Source of the DNA: an uncultured archaeon
GTDB lineage: Archaea; Thermoproteota; EX4484-205; JAAOZP01
DNA: 64,000 bases
Direction: 5' to 3'
NCBI GenBank assembly: GCA_938045545.1
Contig: CALIBN010000017.1
Coordinates: 64,112-128,111, forward strand
How positions within the stretch are numbered: position 1 is the first letter of the stretch; each line of letters begins with the position of its first letter. Shown here piece after piece: positions 36,913-45,483 of the stretch. The notes beneath the pieces are model-generated. The model saw only the letters and a program-made list of their open reading frames with translations, was not told the DNA's origin and did not search any database. The position numbers were made by a program, and so were the translations under genes.

Positions 36913-38325
36913 CTAAAGTATATAGATTATCGTGCCCTCCTTAGAGTCTTCAACGAGTATTCCAATCTTTCTAAGCTCGTCTCGAATCATGTCGGCAAGC
37001 CCGTAGTCTCCTGAAGCCCTAGCCTCCTCCCTAAGCTTAACCAGTATTTCTGCCAGCCTTCTCTCCCTCTGAGTAGCTCTTTCGACACCCTCTTGGAAGA
37101 ACCCTAGCATCCTCCAAAGCTTGGAAAACCTGTGCAGGAGACTTTTCGAAACTGTGTTCCTGTTTAAATCCTCCAGAATCCTGTTGGCAGCATCCATGAG
37201 CGTCGCAATAGCACGAGGCGTGTTGAAATCGTCGCATAAATGGTTTAAAACCTCGGTTTCAAGCTCATCGGCCTCCCTGCTCTCCCCATCCTCGCCTTCG
37301 CCCAGCCTTACCAGGATTCTCCTAACCCTGTCAAGCCCTTTCTTAGCAGCCTCAAGCGACTGCTCACTGTAGTCCAACGGGCTCCGGTAATGCGTTGAAA
37401 GAATGTAGAACCTAAGAGTATCCGCGTCAAACCTGTTTAAAACCTCTCTGACAGTCACATAGTTTTTGAGGCTCTTCGACATTTTCTCGCCTCCAACGTT
37501 TAAAAGCCCATGGTGCATCCATATCTGCACAAACCTCTTCCCTGTTAACGCCTCGGATTGTGCCCTCTCATTCTCATGGTGAGGAAAAACCAGCTCAGTC
37601 CCGCCTGCATGTATGTCGAGAGTCTCGCCTAGATACTTCATAGCCATCACGCTGCACTCGATATGCCAGCCTGGTCTACCATTTCCCCACGGGCTCTCCC
37701 AGGAAGCCTCCCCCGGTTTTGCTGCCTTCCAAAGCGCGAAGTCAAGCGGGTCCCTCTTATTCTCCCCCGGCTCAATCCTGGCGCCAGCAAGGATCTTATC
37801 TAGGGATTGGCTTGAGAGCTCTCCGTAGCCCTGGTACTTTCTTACAGAGAAATACACGTCACCATGGGACTCGTAAGCATACCCTTTCTCCACCAGTTTT
37901 TTAACGAATGCTATTATGTCTGGGATGTGATCGGTCACCCTAGGGTTGAAGGTAGGAGGCCTTATCCCAAGCCTCAGAGTGTCGATGAAATATTCAACCG
38001 TGTATTGAAGTGAAACCTCGCTCGCAGGCCTGCACTCCTCAACAGCCCTATTTATTATCTTGTCGTCAACATCAGTGATATTCCTTACGAAGATAACCCT
38101 GTAGCCCAGGTACTCCAGAAACCTTCTAAACGAGTCGTAGATTATTTCCGACCGGGCGTGACCCAGATGGGCTACATCGTAGACCGTGGGGCCGCACACG
38201 TACATTCTGACCTCCCCGAGATGCATTGGAACCAGTTTCTCAATCCTCTTAGTCAAAGTGTTGTAGATGAAGACGTCCCTAAGATTTTCCCCACGCCTGT
38301 TCATGGTCATTACTTTCGACCTCAC
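36913..38325 (-). CDS. cysS: Cysteinyl-tRNA synthetase
   Basis: A 470-residue class I synthetase with MYVCGPTVYDVAHLGHARSE (zinc cysteine and HIGH-type motif HLGH), NITDVDDKIINRA, the zinc-ligand regions HIECSVMAMKYLGETLDIHA and ELVFPHHENERAQSEA, and GEKMSKSLKNYVTVREVLNR. It charges tRNA-Cys directly, so the organism does not depend only on the SepRS route. The frame is open to ATG 38325; ATGs six and eight codons inside are alternatives. It is the last gene of a tight four-gene cluster, starting 2 bases after nreA. Confidence 0.95.
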   Translation of the reverse strand: MRSKVMTMNRRGENLRDVFIYNTLTKRIEKLVPMHLGEVRMYVCGPTVYDVAHLGHARSEIIYDSFRRFLEYLGYRVIFVRNITDVDDKIINRAVEECRPASEVSLQYTVEYFIDTLRLGIRPPTFNPRVTDHIPDIIAFVKKLVEKGYAYESHGDVYFSVRKYQGYGELSSQSLDKILAGARIEPGENKRDPLDFALWKAAKPGEASWESPWGNGRPGWHIECSVMAMKYLGETLDIHAGGTELVFPHHENERAQSEALTGKRFVQIWMHHGLLNVGGEKMSKSLKNYVTVREVLNRFDADTLRFYILSTHYRSPLDYSEQSLEAAKKGLDRVRRILVRLGEGEDGESREADELETEVLNHLCDDFNTPRAIATLMDAANRILEDLNRNTVSKSLLHRFSKLWRMLGFFQEGVERATQRERRLAEILVKLREEARASGDYGLADMIRDELRKIGILVEDSKEGTIIYIL

Positions 38326-38327
38326 GA

Positions 38328-39617
38328 TTACTCTTTTAAGTATTCTGTAATTCTCCTCCTTTCCCTAATGTTCCTCAGAAGCCTGCTTTCTCTCAAGACC
38401 ATTCTCCAAGGCGTCTTAAGCCTTTTAGCTGCATACGTTATTGCTGCTTCGAGTGTTCCGAAGCGCACGGGCTTGCCTGCAAGGGCCTTTCTAACGTTTT
38501 CTCTTACAAGCCAGACTCCTGCCGGCAGCAGGTATCCTGGGCCTGCTTCTCTGAGCACTAACACAGCTCCCTGCCTTCTAATCCTGTTGAGATGCTCGAC
38601 GACCGCAAGCCTAGCGGCATAATAGCAGCCGCCTATTCTCGCATAGGTTGTCCTCCCCTCGGTATCCTCATAGTCTGAGCCTATTGCAACATCTTCCCCT
38701 CCGCCTATGTTCCAGACTGAGCCGGGGTGAAACATCTCTATGAACTCGTATGACCATTTTCCCGGGATTATGATCACTATAAACTTATTGTCGATATGCT
38801 GAGACTCGTAAACCACGTGTTCACCCGCCTCAGGGTACTCTTTGATTTTCTCCATGAGCCTCTCCGCCAGAATACTGTCCACAGCCGTTATGCTCCATCT
38901 GGTGGGCACAAGCCGTCTGCGCTTACTTACTCCAAAAACGGCTGCACTCAGCGCCTTCTGAATAGAGGAAACAGGGATGCCTGCTGAGTAGGCGTAGTAT
39001 ACTGCTTCAGAAGCCTTAAGGTCCGCGTCGTAATACGCTTTTTCAATCACACGGTTAACCTTTATGCTTCCTGCTTCAATCTTCTCAACGGGCCCATATG
39101 GGCCGAAGGGCTGAGCATCCTCGTCGAGAATTACTCTAGCCTTAACCGGCTTAGAAAACTCTAAGGATGCGTCTGCAGGCTGGCTTGCCATCGCCATCTC
39201 CTGCGTTAGCTCGAAAAGCCTTCCGGCTTCCCAAGGATTATGAACGTCAACCCTGAAGATGCCTCTCACGAGGCTCGACCTATACTCTACAAGCCTATCC
39301 AGGTTTATGCTCCACCATGATTCAGGCCGGTCGAGGATACTCGTGTCTCCGAAGAAAGGTGGAACTAGGGGTCCAACGCTAACCTTCGGGTAGCCTATTC
39401 TCCCCACAAAGACTCCAGGCGGGGAAGCGCCGTCCATCGCCATCCTTTCTTCAAGCCTCAGGCTCACCACGGGTTGAAGCTTGCTGTAGCGGAGCAGTAT
39501 GGGGCACTGTCTCTTTCCACAGAGTGCTCTTGACCCTAAGCAGTATATGCACTGGCTTCCGCTGGGCGCGTGGACCTCTACTCCGCCGGAGGAAGACCAG
39601 GGGAGTGAGGATTGCAT
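38328..39617 (-). CDS. nreA: NreA-type archaeal DNA repair protein
   Basis: A 429-residue member of the archaeal Nre family (DUF650/DUF651). An N-terminal zinc motif CIYCLGSRALCGKRQC is followed by the conserved VGRIGYPKVSVGPLVPPFFG and DNPESWW-like RPESWWSINLDRL regions, SVDYEDTEGRTTYARIGGCY-type strands and the basic C-terminus RNIRERRRITEYLKE. NreA works with PCNA in repair of mitomycin-type damage in haloarchaea. I do not see an obvious PIP box. It sits 3 bases after the hsp20 gene in a stress and quality-control cluster. Confidence 0.85.
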   Translation of the reverse strand: MQSSLPWSSSGGVEVHAPSGSQCIYCLGSRALCGKRQCPILLRYSKLQPVVSLRLEERMAMDGASPPGVFVGRIGYPKVSVGPLVPPFFGDTSILDRPESWWSINLDRLVEYRSSLVRGIFRVDVHNPWEAGRLFELTQEMAMASQPADASLEFSKPVKARVILDEDAQPFGPYGPVEKIEAGSIKVNRVIEKAYYDADLKASEAVYYAYSAGIPVSSIQKALSAAVFGVSKRRRLVPTRWSITAVDSILAERLMEKIKEYPEAGEHVVYESQHIDNKFIVIIIPGKWSYEFIEMFHPGSVWNIGGGEDVAIGSDYEDTEGRTTYARIGGCYYAARLAVVEHLNRIRRQGAVLVLREAGPGYLLPAGVWLVRENVRKALAGKPVRFGTLEAAITYAAKRLKTPWRMVLRESRLLRNIRERRRITEYLKE

Positions 39618-39620
39618 TTC

Positions 39621-40022
39621 TTATTCAACCGGTATTCTTCTTCCACGCTTCCTCTTAGTCAAAATCACTTCGAGAATGCCGTTGTAGTATCTCGCCTTAG
39701 CAGGCTCCTCTTCAACCTTCGTCGGAAGAGGTATTCTAACGCTGTAATACAAGGGGGTTTCCTTGAAGAGTCTTCTCGCTGATGGCGTTTCCTTCCTACA
39801 CAACCCTTCGACTACAAGAGAGTCCTCGTACAGCGTCAGCTTAATATCATCCTTCTCCACTCCAGGCAGGTCTACGCTGATCCTTATCTCGTTCTCGCTT
39901 TCAATAATGTTGTACAACGGCTCCACACACCCCATGCGCCTAGCCCTACGCCTTCCAAGGCTCTCGTCGAACATTCCCCGCATCTCCTCGAAAATTTTTT
40001 CAAAATCCTCCATGCCATTCAC
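39621..40022 (-). CDS. Small heat-shock protein, Hsp20 family
   Basis: A 133-residue alpha-crystallin-type chaperone. The domain shows ENEIRISVDLPGVEKDDIKL, LYEDSLVVEGLCRKE, YYSVRIPLPTKVEEEPAKAR and YYNGILEVILTKRKRGRRIP, with the usual LPGV and A-x-x-x-N/Y-G-I-L motifs. It holds unfolding proteins. It is 3 bases downstream of the PAC2 gene and 3 bases upstream of nreA. ATG start at 40022. Confidence 0.92.
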   Translation of the reverse strand: MNGMEDFEKIFEEMRGMFDESLGRRRARRMGCVEPLYNIIESENEIRISVDLPGVEKDDIKLTLYEDSLVVEGLCRKETPSARRLFKETPLYYSVRIPLPTKVEEEPAKARYYNGILEVILTKRKRGRRIPVE

Positions 40023-40025
40023 CCC

Positions 40026-40775
40026 CTAGACAAGGCTCTGCTCAGCCATCGGCGGCAGGCTTCTCATCCTCCTTATCTCGTCGTCAGTCCTCCTCATGAG
40101 CTCCCTGTACTGCATCCTGATTTCCTCTGCGGAAGCTATTAGGGAATCCACCTCCACCTTCTCCAAGCCTATTTGCGGCAGCAGTGTTAAAACCTTTGCT
40201 GCTGAGCCAGGGTCGGGATAGTTCAAGTAGGATTGGACGAAAAGCCCGAGCCCAGTTATCCCAAGCCTTTCAAGCCTCCTGAGGATAAGTGCTTTCGGGC
40301 CGAAAAGCAGGCCGTCCTTCAAAATCTCCACGTTCTTCATCCTTGAAACAATCGTTAAGGCTTCTTCGCTGGTCGGCACCGCGTAAACCTTAGGATCAGT
40401 AATGTCTATCCTGTAGGGGTGCGGTATTCCGCCGAGGCTTAGGAAGAGCCTCGGGTTCTTGCTCTTAACCCAGTCCACTATCTGTCCAACTATGTCGTAT
40501 ACTCCCTCTTGGGGTATTGGCAGCTCAGACCTTAAAATGTAAACATTATCCTTATAGTATATTTCAAACACGTCCATGATCCTCCCGTTTCTCATTATCA
40601 GCATCGGGGGGAAGTCGTCCGTTTCAAGATACCCTGTTTTCTCAAAACCCAGTTTCATAAGATAGTGGCTGAGCGATATTGTTCCAACAAGACCGGTGTC
40701 CGGAAGGCCTTCGAGTATCAACGGCCTGTCGAAAACCGTTTTAACCTCTTCAATAATCATGCTTCTCCCAACCAT
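40026..40775 (-). CDS. PAC2-family proteasome assembly chaperone-like protein
   Basis: A 249-residue PAC2 protein: RPLILEGLPDTGLVGTISLS, PPMLIMRNGRIMDVFEIYY, LFLSLGGIPHPYRIDITDPK, GITGLGLFVQSYLNYPDPGS, AAKVLTLLPQIGLEKVEVDS. Archaeal PAC2 homologs (PbaA/PbaB) help assemble or cap the proteasome. The C-terminus is PPMAEQSLV and lacks a clear HbYX docking tail, so direct docking on the core particle is uncertain. It leads the cluster PAC2-hsp20-nreA-cysS, all with gaps of 2-3 bases. Confidence 0.85.
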   Translation of the reverse strand: MVGRSMIIEEVKTVFDRPLILEGLPDTGLVGTISLSHYLMKLGFEKTGYLETDDFPPMLIMRNGRIMDVFEIYYKDNVYILRSELPIPQEGVYDIVGQIVDWVKSKNPRLFLSLGGIPHPYRIDITDPKVYAVPTSEEALTIVSRMKNVEILKDGLLFGPKALILRRLERLGITGLGLFVQSYLNYPDPGSAAKVLTLLPQIGLEKVEVDSLIASAEEIRMQYRELMRRTDDEIRRMRSLPPMAEQSLV

Positions 40776-40813
40776 CTCGTTGAGACATATTTCAGTCGGG
40801 TGGATAAAAAGCT

Positions 40814-42205
40814 TTAAGCCTGGTCTTCAGGCTCCACGTGGACGACTACTTCAACTTTTCCTTCAAGACTGTGTTCAACACGGTGCTCGAGCCTGGAAGC
40901 CGCCTCATGGGCCTCAGCCATGCTCCTGTCCCCCTTCATGCTGACGGTGAGCTCTATCCTGTTTAAGCCGGAGGCTTCTTTGAAAATCCTTATCCTCCTA
41001 AGCCCCTTAACGCTGTGGAACTGCTTAACTTCTTCCTCAACAGCCTGCTTAACCTTAAGGTATAGCGTGGAGTTTGAGCCGATTGTTCTAATGGGTGTGA
41101 CGGCTGAGCCGGCTGTCTCCACGTGAACCATGACGCTTCCAACGTTCTCCACGTTTTTCAAAACGTTCTCCTCCACATCGTCGGCAATCCTGTGAGCTTC
41201 GGAAAGGCTCATCTCCGACGGGACTTCGATATGCAGAGAAACTAGCATTTTACCATTCGTCTGTGAAACAAGAATATCGTGAACGTTCAGAACATTCTTG
41301 ACTCTAAGCGCAGAATCCTTTATGATTCCACGTAGGTTTTCAGAACCCTTTGGAAAAGTATGGGTTCTTACAACCACCTCTCCTTCGACAATCCTTGAAA
41401 TTTTCTCCTCGACATTCTTAACGCTCTTCTGAATGCTTGAAACACTGCTCTCCACCGGCACCAGTGCGCCGACGTCAACATACGTCTTTTTATCCAGCCT
41501 TCTTACGTTCAAGTAGGAAACTCCGTCCACACCATACTCCTCCTCTAAAACCCTCCTTATTCTTCTCACGATGGCTGGTGATGCAGTGTCGGTCAGCTCC
41601 AAACCTGTTTCGTAAAGCAGCTTGGCGTTGAGATAAAGCATCATGGCTGAGAGTAAAAGGCCTGCGGCAACATCAGCGTAAGCCATGTTGAAATATCCCG
41701 CTAGAGTAAAACCTAAAAGGGCTATGAGAGTGTCGGAAAAGTCGGCTAGAGCGTGGAACATGCCCGCTTTCAAGCTGGGCTCGCCGCCCGGAGCCTTCGA
41801 AAGCAGCGTGATCCTAGTGAAATCCACGGCCAGCGTGTAGGCCAGCGCTAGGAACCCTACTGGGCCAGGGTGGACTGGAGACGGGTTGGTAAACCTATCT
41901 AGGCTTTGCAGGATAAGCTGGGCAACGAGGTAAAGAAGAACTATGCCGCTCGCGAAGGATCCGAGGGTTTTTATCCTGCTGTGCCCATACGTGTGGCTTT
42001 CGTCCGCGGGCTTAAGGCTAATCCTGTACGTTATGAAAAGCATTCCGGTGACGAGGAAATCATAAGCAGCGTGAATCGCGTCTCCAAGGATCGCTAGACT
42101 GTTAGTGAGGATTCCCGCGGCAACCTCCAGCAGCATTACTGAGCCTATTAAAAATGTGGATGCTAAATGCGTCCTCAGAATTCTCTCTTCCTCTTTTTTA
42201 CCCAA
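40814..42205 (-). CDS. CDF metal efflux transporter with three C-terminal domains
   Basis: A 463-residue cation diffusion facilitator, much longer than the usual 300. The membrane part has about six segments with metal motifs LAILGDAIHAAYDFLVTG (HxxxD) and MFHALADFSDTLIALLG (HxxxD). The cytoplasmic part has three ferredoxin-like dimerisation repeats in a row (GVDGVSYLNVRRLDKKTYVD; VLNVHDILVSQTNGKMLVSL; VKGLRRIRIFKEASGLNRIE). It should export Zn2+, Mn2+, Fe2+ or similar metals by antiport. ATG start 42205. The triple regulatory domain suggests metal sensing over a larger surface. Confidence 0.9.
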   Translation of the reverse strand: MGKKEEERILRTHLASTFLIGSVMLLEVAAGILTNSLAILGDAIHAAYDFLVTGMLFITYRISLKPADESHTYGHSRIKTLGSFASGIVLLYLVAQLILQSLDRFTNPSPVHPGPVGFLALAYTLAVDFTRITLLSKAPGGEPSLKAGMFHALADFSDTLIALLGFTLAGYFNMAYADVAAGLLLSAMMLYLNAKLLYETGLELTDTASPAIVRRIRRVLEEEYGVDGVSYLNVRRLDKKTYVDVGALVPVESSVSSIQKSVKNVEEKISRIVEGEVVVRTHTFPKGSENLRGIIKDSALRVKNVLNVHDILVSQTNGKMLVSLHIEVPSEMSLSEAHRIADDVEENVLKNVENVGSVMVHVETAGSAVTPIRTIGSNSTLYLKVKQAVEEEVKQFHSVKGLRRIRIFKEASGLNRIELTVSMKGDRSMAEAHEAASRLEHRVEHSLEGKVEVVVHVEPEDQA

Positions 42206-42319
42206 GACTTTTTGTTGAGGCAGGCTTCAAAAAAGCTGCTTTTAAGCTTATTCTGTTCGAGAGGAAGGGGCTTAAGTAGCCTTTAAAACTTAAAATCCTT
42301 ATCAAGCCGCTCTCAACCA

Positions 42320-42985
42320 ATGTTTCCAACAGGGGACGAGACTAAGCGTTATACATATCCGATCATAATTTACATGCTGATAGGTATTAACACTGGTGTC
42401 TTCATCTTGGAGTTGTCAGACACATGGGCCTACGAGCTCATGATATTGCAATACGGCTTTATACCTAGGCTTCTGACGCTCAACCCCTTTATGGGAGTGT
42501 TAAGAATGTTAACATCCATGTTCCTTCACGCGGATATTCTGCATATCTTCGGCAACATGCTTTTCCTCTACGTCTTCGGAGACGATGTGGAGGACAGGAT
42601 GGGGCACGTCAAGTTCCTGTTTTTCTACCTTTTCTCCGGGGTTGCCGCATGCCTGGCTCACTTTATGATCGACCCCGTTTCAATGGTTCCCGCCATAGGG
42701 GCTTCCGGCGCTATCTCCGGGGTCATGGGTGCGTACATGGTTATGTTTCCCTTCGCCAGGGTGAGGGTTTTCTACCGCTTCTTCATGGTGCGGCTTCCCG
42801 CCGTTGTCTACCTGGGATTCTGGTTCCTAATGCAGCTTTTAGAAAGCATGCTTCCGGAATATGTTGGAATCGCGTACTGGGCCCATATCGGCGGGTTCGT
42901 AACTGGAGTAATCGTTGCACTACTGTTCTTCAGAGGAGAACGTAAACGTCGCGTTGACCAATATTCTTATTACAATTACTCTTAA
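42320..42985 (+). CDS. Rhomboid-family intramembrane serine protease
   Basis: A 221-residue protein with six or so membrane segments. Catalytic features: LHADILHIFGNMLFLYVFGD (HxxxN-type helix 2), AIGASGAISGVMGAYM (GASG, active serine) and AHIGGFVTGVIVALLF (active histidine). It cleaves within membranes; substrates are unknown. ATG start at 42320, single gene. It ends with a tyrosine- and basic-rich tail. Confidence 0.93.
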   Translation: MFPTGDETKRYTYPIIIYMLIGINTGVFILELSDTWAYELMILQYGFIPRLLTLNPFMGVLRMLTSMFLHADILHIFGNMLFLYVFGDDVEDRMGHVKFLFFYLFSGVAACLAHFMIDPVSMVPAIGASGAISGVMGAYMVMFPFARVRVFYRFFMVRLPAVVYLGFWFLMQLLESMLPEYVGIAYWAHIGGFVTGVIVALLFFRGERKRRVDQYSYYNYS

Positions 42986-43079
42986 ACTTCCCTATTCGTC
43001 TAGCCATAGTTGAAAATCATAGATTTCGCCCCCTGTTTCACTGTATTAACACACACTCTGCCAAGCTTTCCTCATATCA

Positions 43080-43160
43080 TTAGAGCACGGTCTGAGCTCG
43101 CATGCGACACAGCCCGTGACTAGCCGGAATGAAGCCGGGCCAAGAGCCCGTGGAGCCCCG
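43080..43160. other. GC-rich structured intergenic segment, possible ncRNA
   Basis: The 191-base gap after the rhomboid gene contains a GC-rich stretch with short inverted repeats: GCCCG/CGGGC around 43117-43151 and GCCGG/CCGGC around 43123-43138. It looks more structured than neighbouring gaps. It could be a small RNA or the 3' end structure of the hyp operon. A GAGGAAAG on the minus strand recalls RNase P RNA, but the gap is too short and other conserved blocks are missing. Confidence 0.2.
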
Positions 43161-43176
43161 GTTTCAAGCTGCGTCG

Positions 43177-44178
43177 TCAACAAATCCTTGGCAATGGTAT
43201 CCCGTGAAGCATGGGTAGGCTTCTAACTCCTCCAACTCTTGTTAAAAGCCTAACTTCGCCGGTCTTAGATCTTCCAGACACTCGGCCTATTACGCAGGCG
43301 TCTCTACTGACCTCGAGCCTCCTCAAAGCCCTTAATGTCTCCTCAGCGTAGCGTGGTGGCGTGAATATGATGAGCCTGCCTTCACACCCAAGGTAGAGCG
43401 GGTCTATTCCAAGGATCTCACAGAGGCTTGAAACCCCCTCCTTGATAGGTACCTTCTCCTCCTCAACCTCTATTATGACTCCGGAGGACTCCGCGACCTC
43501 GTTGAGCGAAGTCGCCAAGCCCCCTCTAGTGGGGTCTATAAGAGTGTGGAGGATTGTTTTCCTCCTGACGAGTGTTTCAAGAATGCTTGCCAGGGGGGCG
43601 CAGTCGCTTGAAACATTCGTCTCCAGCTGGAATTCCCCCCTGGCGGCGAGGACTGCAGCACCATGGTCTCCAACACTCCCCGTGACGATCACGGCATCCC
43701 CTGGCCTCGCGTTCAATGTTGAAACCCTAATGTTGGGGTATACTCTTCCAACGCCTGAAGTGTTTATGAAAATCTTATCACAACCCCCTTTCTCAACAAC
43801 CTTCACGTCTCCAGTCACTATCTTGACTCCTGCCCTCTTAGCAGCGTCTCCAACGCTTCCAATAATCCTCATGAGAAAATCCTCTGCCAACCCTTCCTCT
43901 ATTATCAGCGACAGGCTCAGGTACTCAGGCTTAGCGCCCATCGTAACAAGGTCATTCACAGTACCGTTGACCGAGAGCATTCCTATGTCGCAACCATTGA
44001 CGACAGGGGGCTTCATCACAAAGGAGTCGGTTGTGAAAGCAACCCTGCCCTTGGGAGTCTTGAACACGGCCTTGTCAACCCCCCTTCTATGAGTGTTGAG
44101 CCTGCCGGCTATGACTCCTATAAGCTCGTGCATGAGTCTTCCGCCGGCGCCGTGCTCCAGGATTATTTTTCCACCCAT
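43177..44178 (-). CDS. hypE: HypE, hydrogenase maturation carbamoyl dehydratase
   Basis: A 333-residue protein. N-terminal KIILEHGAGGRLMHELIGVI and TTDSFVMKPPVVNGCDIGML are typical ATP-binding AIR-synthase-like motifs. The C-terminus ends PRIC, the conserved terminal cysteine that carries the carbamoyl group and is dehydrated to thiocyanate. It forms cyanide ligands for the iron of [NiFe] hydrogenase with HypF. It is the last gene of hypF-hypC-hypD-hypE, starting 3 bases after hypD. Confidence 0.96.
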   Translation of the reverse strand: MGGKIILEHGAGGRLMHELIGVIAGRLNTHRRGVDKAVFKTPKGRVAFTTDSFVMKPPVVNGCDIGMLSVNGTVNDLVTMGAKPEYLSLSLIIEEGLAEDFLMRIIGSVGDAAKRAGVKIVTGDVKVVEKGGCDKIFINTSGVGRVYPNIRVSTLNARPGDAVIVTGSVGDHGAAVLAARGEFQLETNVSSDCAPLASILETLVRRKTILHTLIDPTRGGLATSLNEVAESSGVIIEVEEEKVPIKEGVSSLCEILGIDPLYLGCEGRLIIFTPPRYAEETLRALRRLEVSRDACVIGRVSGRSKTGEVRLLTRVGGVRSLPMLHGIPLPRIC

Positions 44179-44181
44179 TAC

Positions 44182-45270
44182 TCACAGCCCCGCGTAATAG
44201 TATGCTGCGCATGTTCCCTCGGAGGAAACCATGCACGGCCCTACCGGGTTATCTGGCCTGCAAACCCTTTTGTAAAGGCTGCATTCAACGGGTTTCCTGC
44301 TGCCCCTGACGACCTCCCCGCACAGGCATCCCTTAGGCTTAACCGTCTCAACAGGCTTCAACCCGTACTCCTCAACTGCGTCGAAAAACTTGAACTCTTC
44401 CCTTAAAGCCAAGCCGCTTCCACCTATCACGCCGAGGCCACGCCACTCGGAGTCGACGGGTTTAAAAACCTCGTGCATAAGCCTGGCCGCCTTAACGTTC
44501 CCCTCGTACCTCACGGTCCTCGTATACTCGTTCTCAACCATACTCCTTTTTTCAACAAGCTGCTGCAGGATCATGCGGACTGACTCAACTATGTCGACAG
44601 GCTCGAAACCGGTCACTACCGCAGGGACACCGTATTTCTCCACGAGCTTAACATACGGTCTAACACCTATTATCGTGCTCACGTGGCCCGGCAGTATTAA
44701 CCCGTCTATCTCAAGGTCCTCAGCCTGGAGCAGCATGTCCAACGCTGGCGGCATCGTTTTAAAAAGGCTTATCAGCCTAAGGTTGCTGACCCCCCTCTTC
44801 CGGCACTGGAGTATGGTTGAGGCGAAGAGCGGCGACGTAGTTTCGAAACCTATCCCCGCCATGACGAACTCTTTCCTAGGCTCCTCCTCAGCCATTTTAA
44901 GAGCATCGTAGGGAGAATACATGACCCTTATGTCTAGGCCTTCGCTCCTAAGGGTTAACAGGCTCCTGCCGTTCAACGGAACTCTCATCATGTCCCCGAA
45001 GGTAATCACGGTCTTCCCTGCTTCAGCAGCCTGGAAGACAAGTGAGAAGCCGGAGTCGGGTGTCACGCAAACGGGGCAGCCTGGGCCTGAAATAAGGTCA
45101 AGATTCCCCCTGAAAAGCCCCTTCAGGCCGTGTCTTGCTACAGACATCGTATGCGTTCCACATACCTCCATTATCTTGACTTCCCTTCCAAGCCTTTCAA
45201 GAAGCTCGTTAGCCTTGTTAGCTATCCTTCTGACAAGCTCCCCATCCCTATACTCTTGCATGAATCTCAT
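44182..45270 (-). CDS. hypD: HypD, hydrogenase iron-site assembly scaffold
   Basis: A 362-residue protein with all family motifs: IMEVCGTHTMSVARHGLKGL, ISGPGCPVCVTPDSGF, AGIGFETTSPLFASTI, VTGFEPVDIVESVRMI, and the C-terminal iron-sulfur region CLCGEVVRGSRKP with YKRVCRPDNPVGPCMVSSEG. With HypC it assembles Fe(CN)2CO. Its ATG overlaps the end of hypC by four bases. Full length. Confidence 0.97.
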   Translation of the reverse strand: MRFMQEYRDGELVRRIANKANELLERLGREVKIMEVCGTHTMSVARHGLKGLFRGNLDLISGPGCPVCVTPDSGFSLVFQAAEAGKTVITFGDMMRVPLNGRSLLTLRSEGLDIRVMYSPYDALKMAEEEPRKEFVMAGIGFETTSPLFASTILQCRKRGVSNLRLISLFKTMPPALDMLLQAEDLEIDGLILPGHVSTIIGVRPYVKLVEKYGVPAVVTGFEPVDIVESVRMILQQLVEKRSMVENEYTRTVRYEGNVKAARLMHEVFKPVDSEWRGLGVIGGSGLALREEFKFFDAVEEYGLKPVETVKPKGCLCGEVVRGSRKPVECSLYKRVCRPDNPVGPCMVSSEGTCAAYYYAGL

Positions 45271-45482
45271 TCTTTAAAAACCTCCTTGAGCGCTTCCAGC
45301 ATCTCTATGGCTGTCTCCTGGTCGAGAACCTCTATGGCGAAACCGGCGTGAACAATAACGTAGTCTCCAATGGCAACATTGTCGACAAGGTCCAGCCTCA
45401 CGCTTCTGCGGGTGCCTCCGAATGAGACAACAGCCTCCTCTCCTTTAACCTCCTCAACCCTTCCAGGTATGCCCAAGCACAA
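45267..45482 (-). CDS. hypC: HypC/HupF hydrogenase maturation chaperone
   Basis: A 71-residue protein starting MCLGIPGRVEEVKGEEAVVS, where Cys2 is the iron-coordinating residue after Met removal. The rest is the small OB-fold (GDYVIVHAGFAIEVLDQETA). It carries the iron centre with HypD to the hydrogenase large subunit. It overlaps hypD by four bases and is one base from hypF. Confidence 0.97.
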   Translation of the reverse strand: MCLGIPGRVEEVKGEEAVVSFGGTRRSVRLDLVDNVAIGDYVIVHAGFAIEVLDQETAIEMLEALKEVFKE

Positions 45483-45483
45483 T

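Noticed and set aside
42986-43176. RNase P or SRP RNA in the spacer after the rhomboid gene
   Set aside because: A GAGGAAAG on the minus strand recalls RNase P, but the spacer is under 200 bases and the other universally conserved blocks are not visible.
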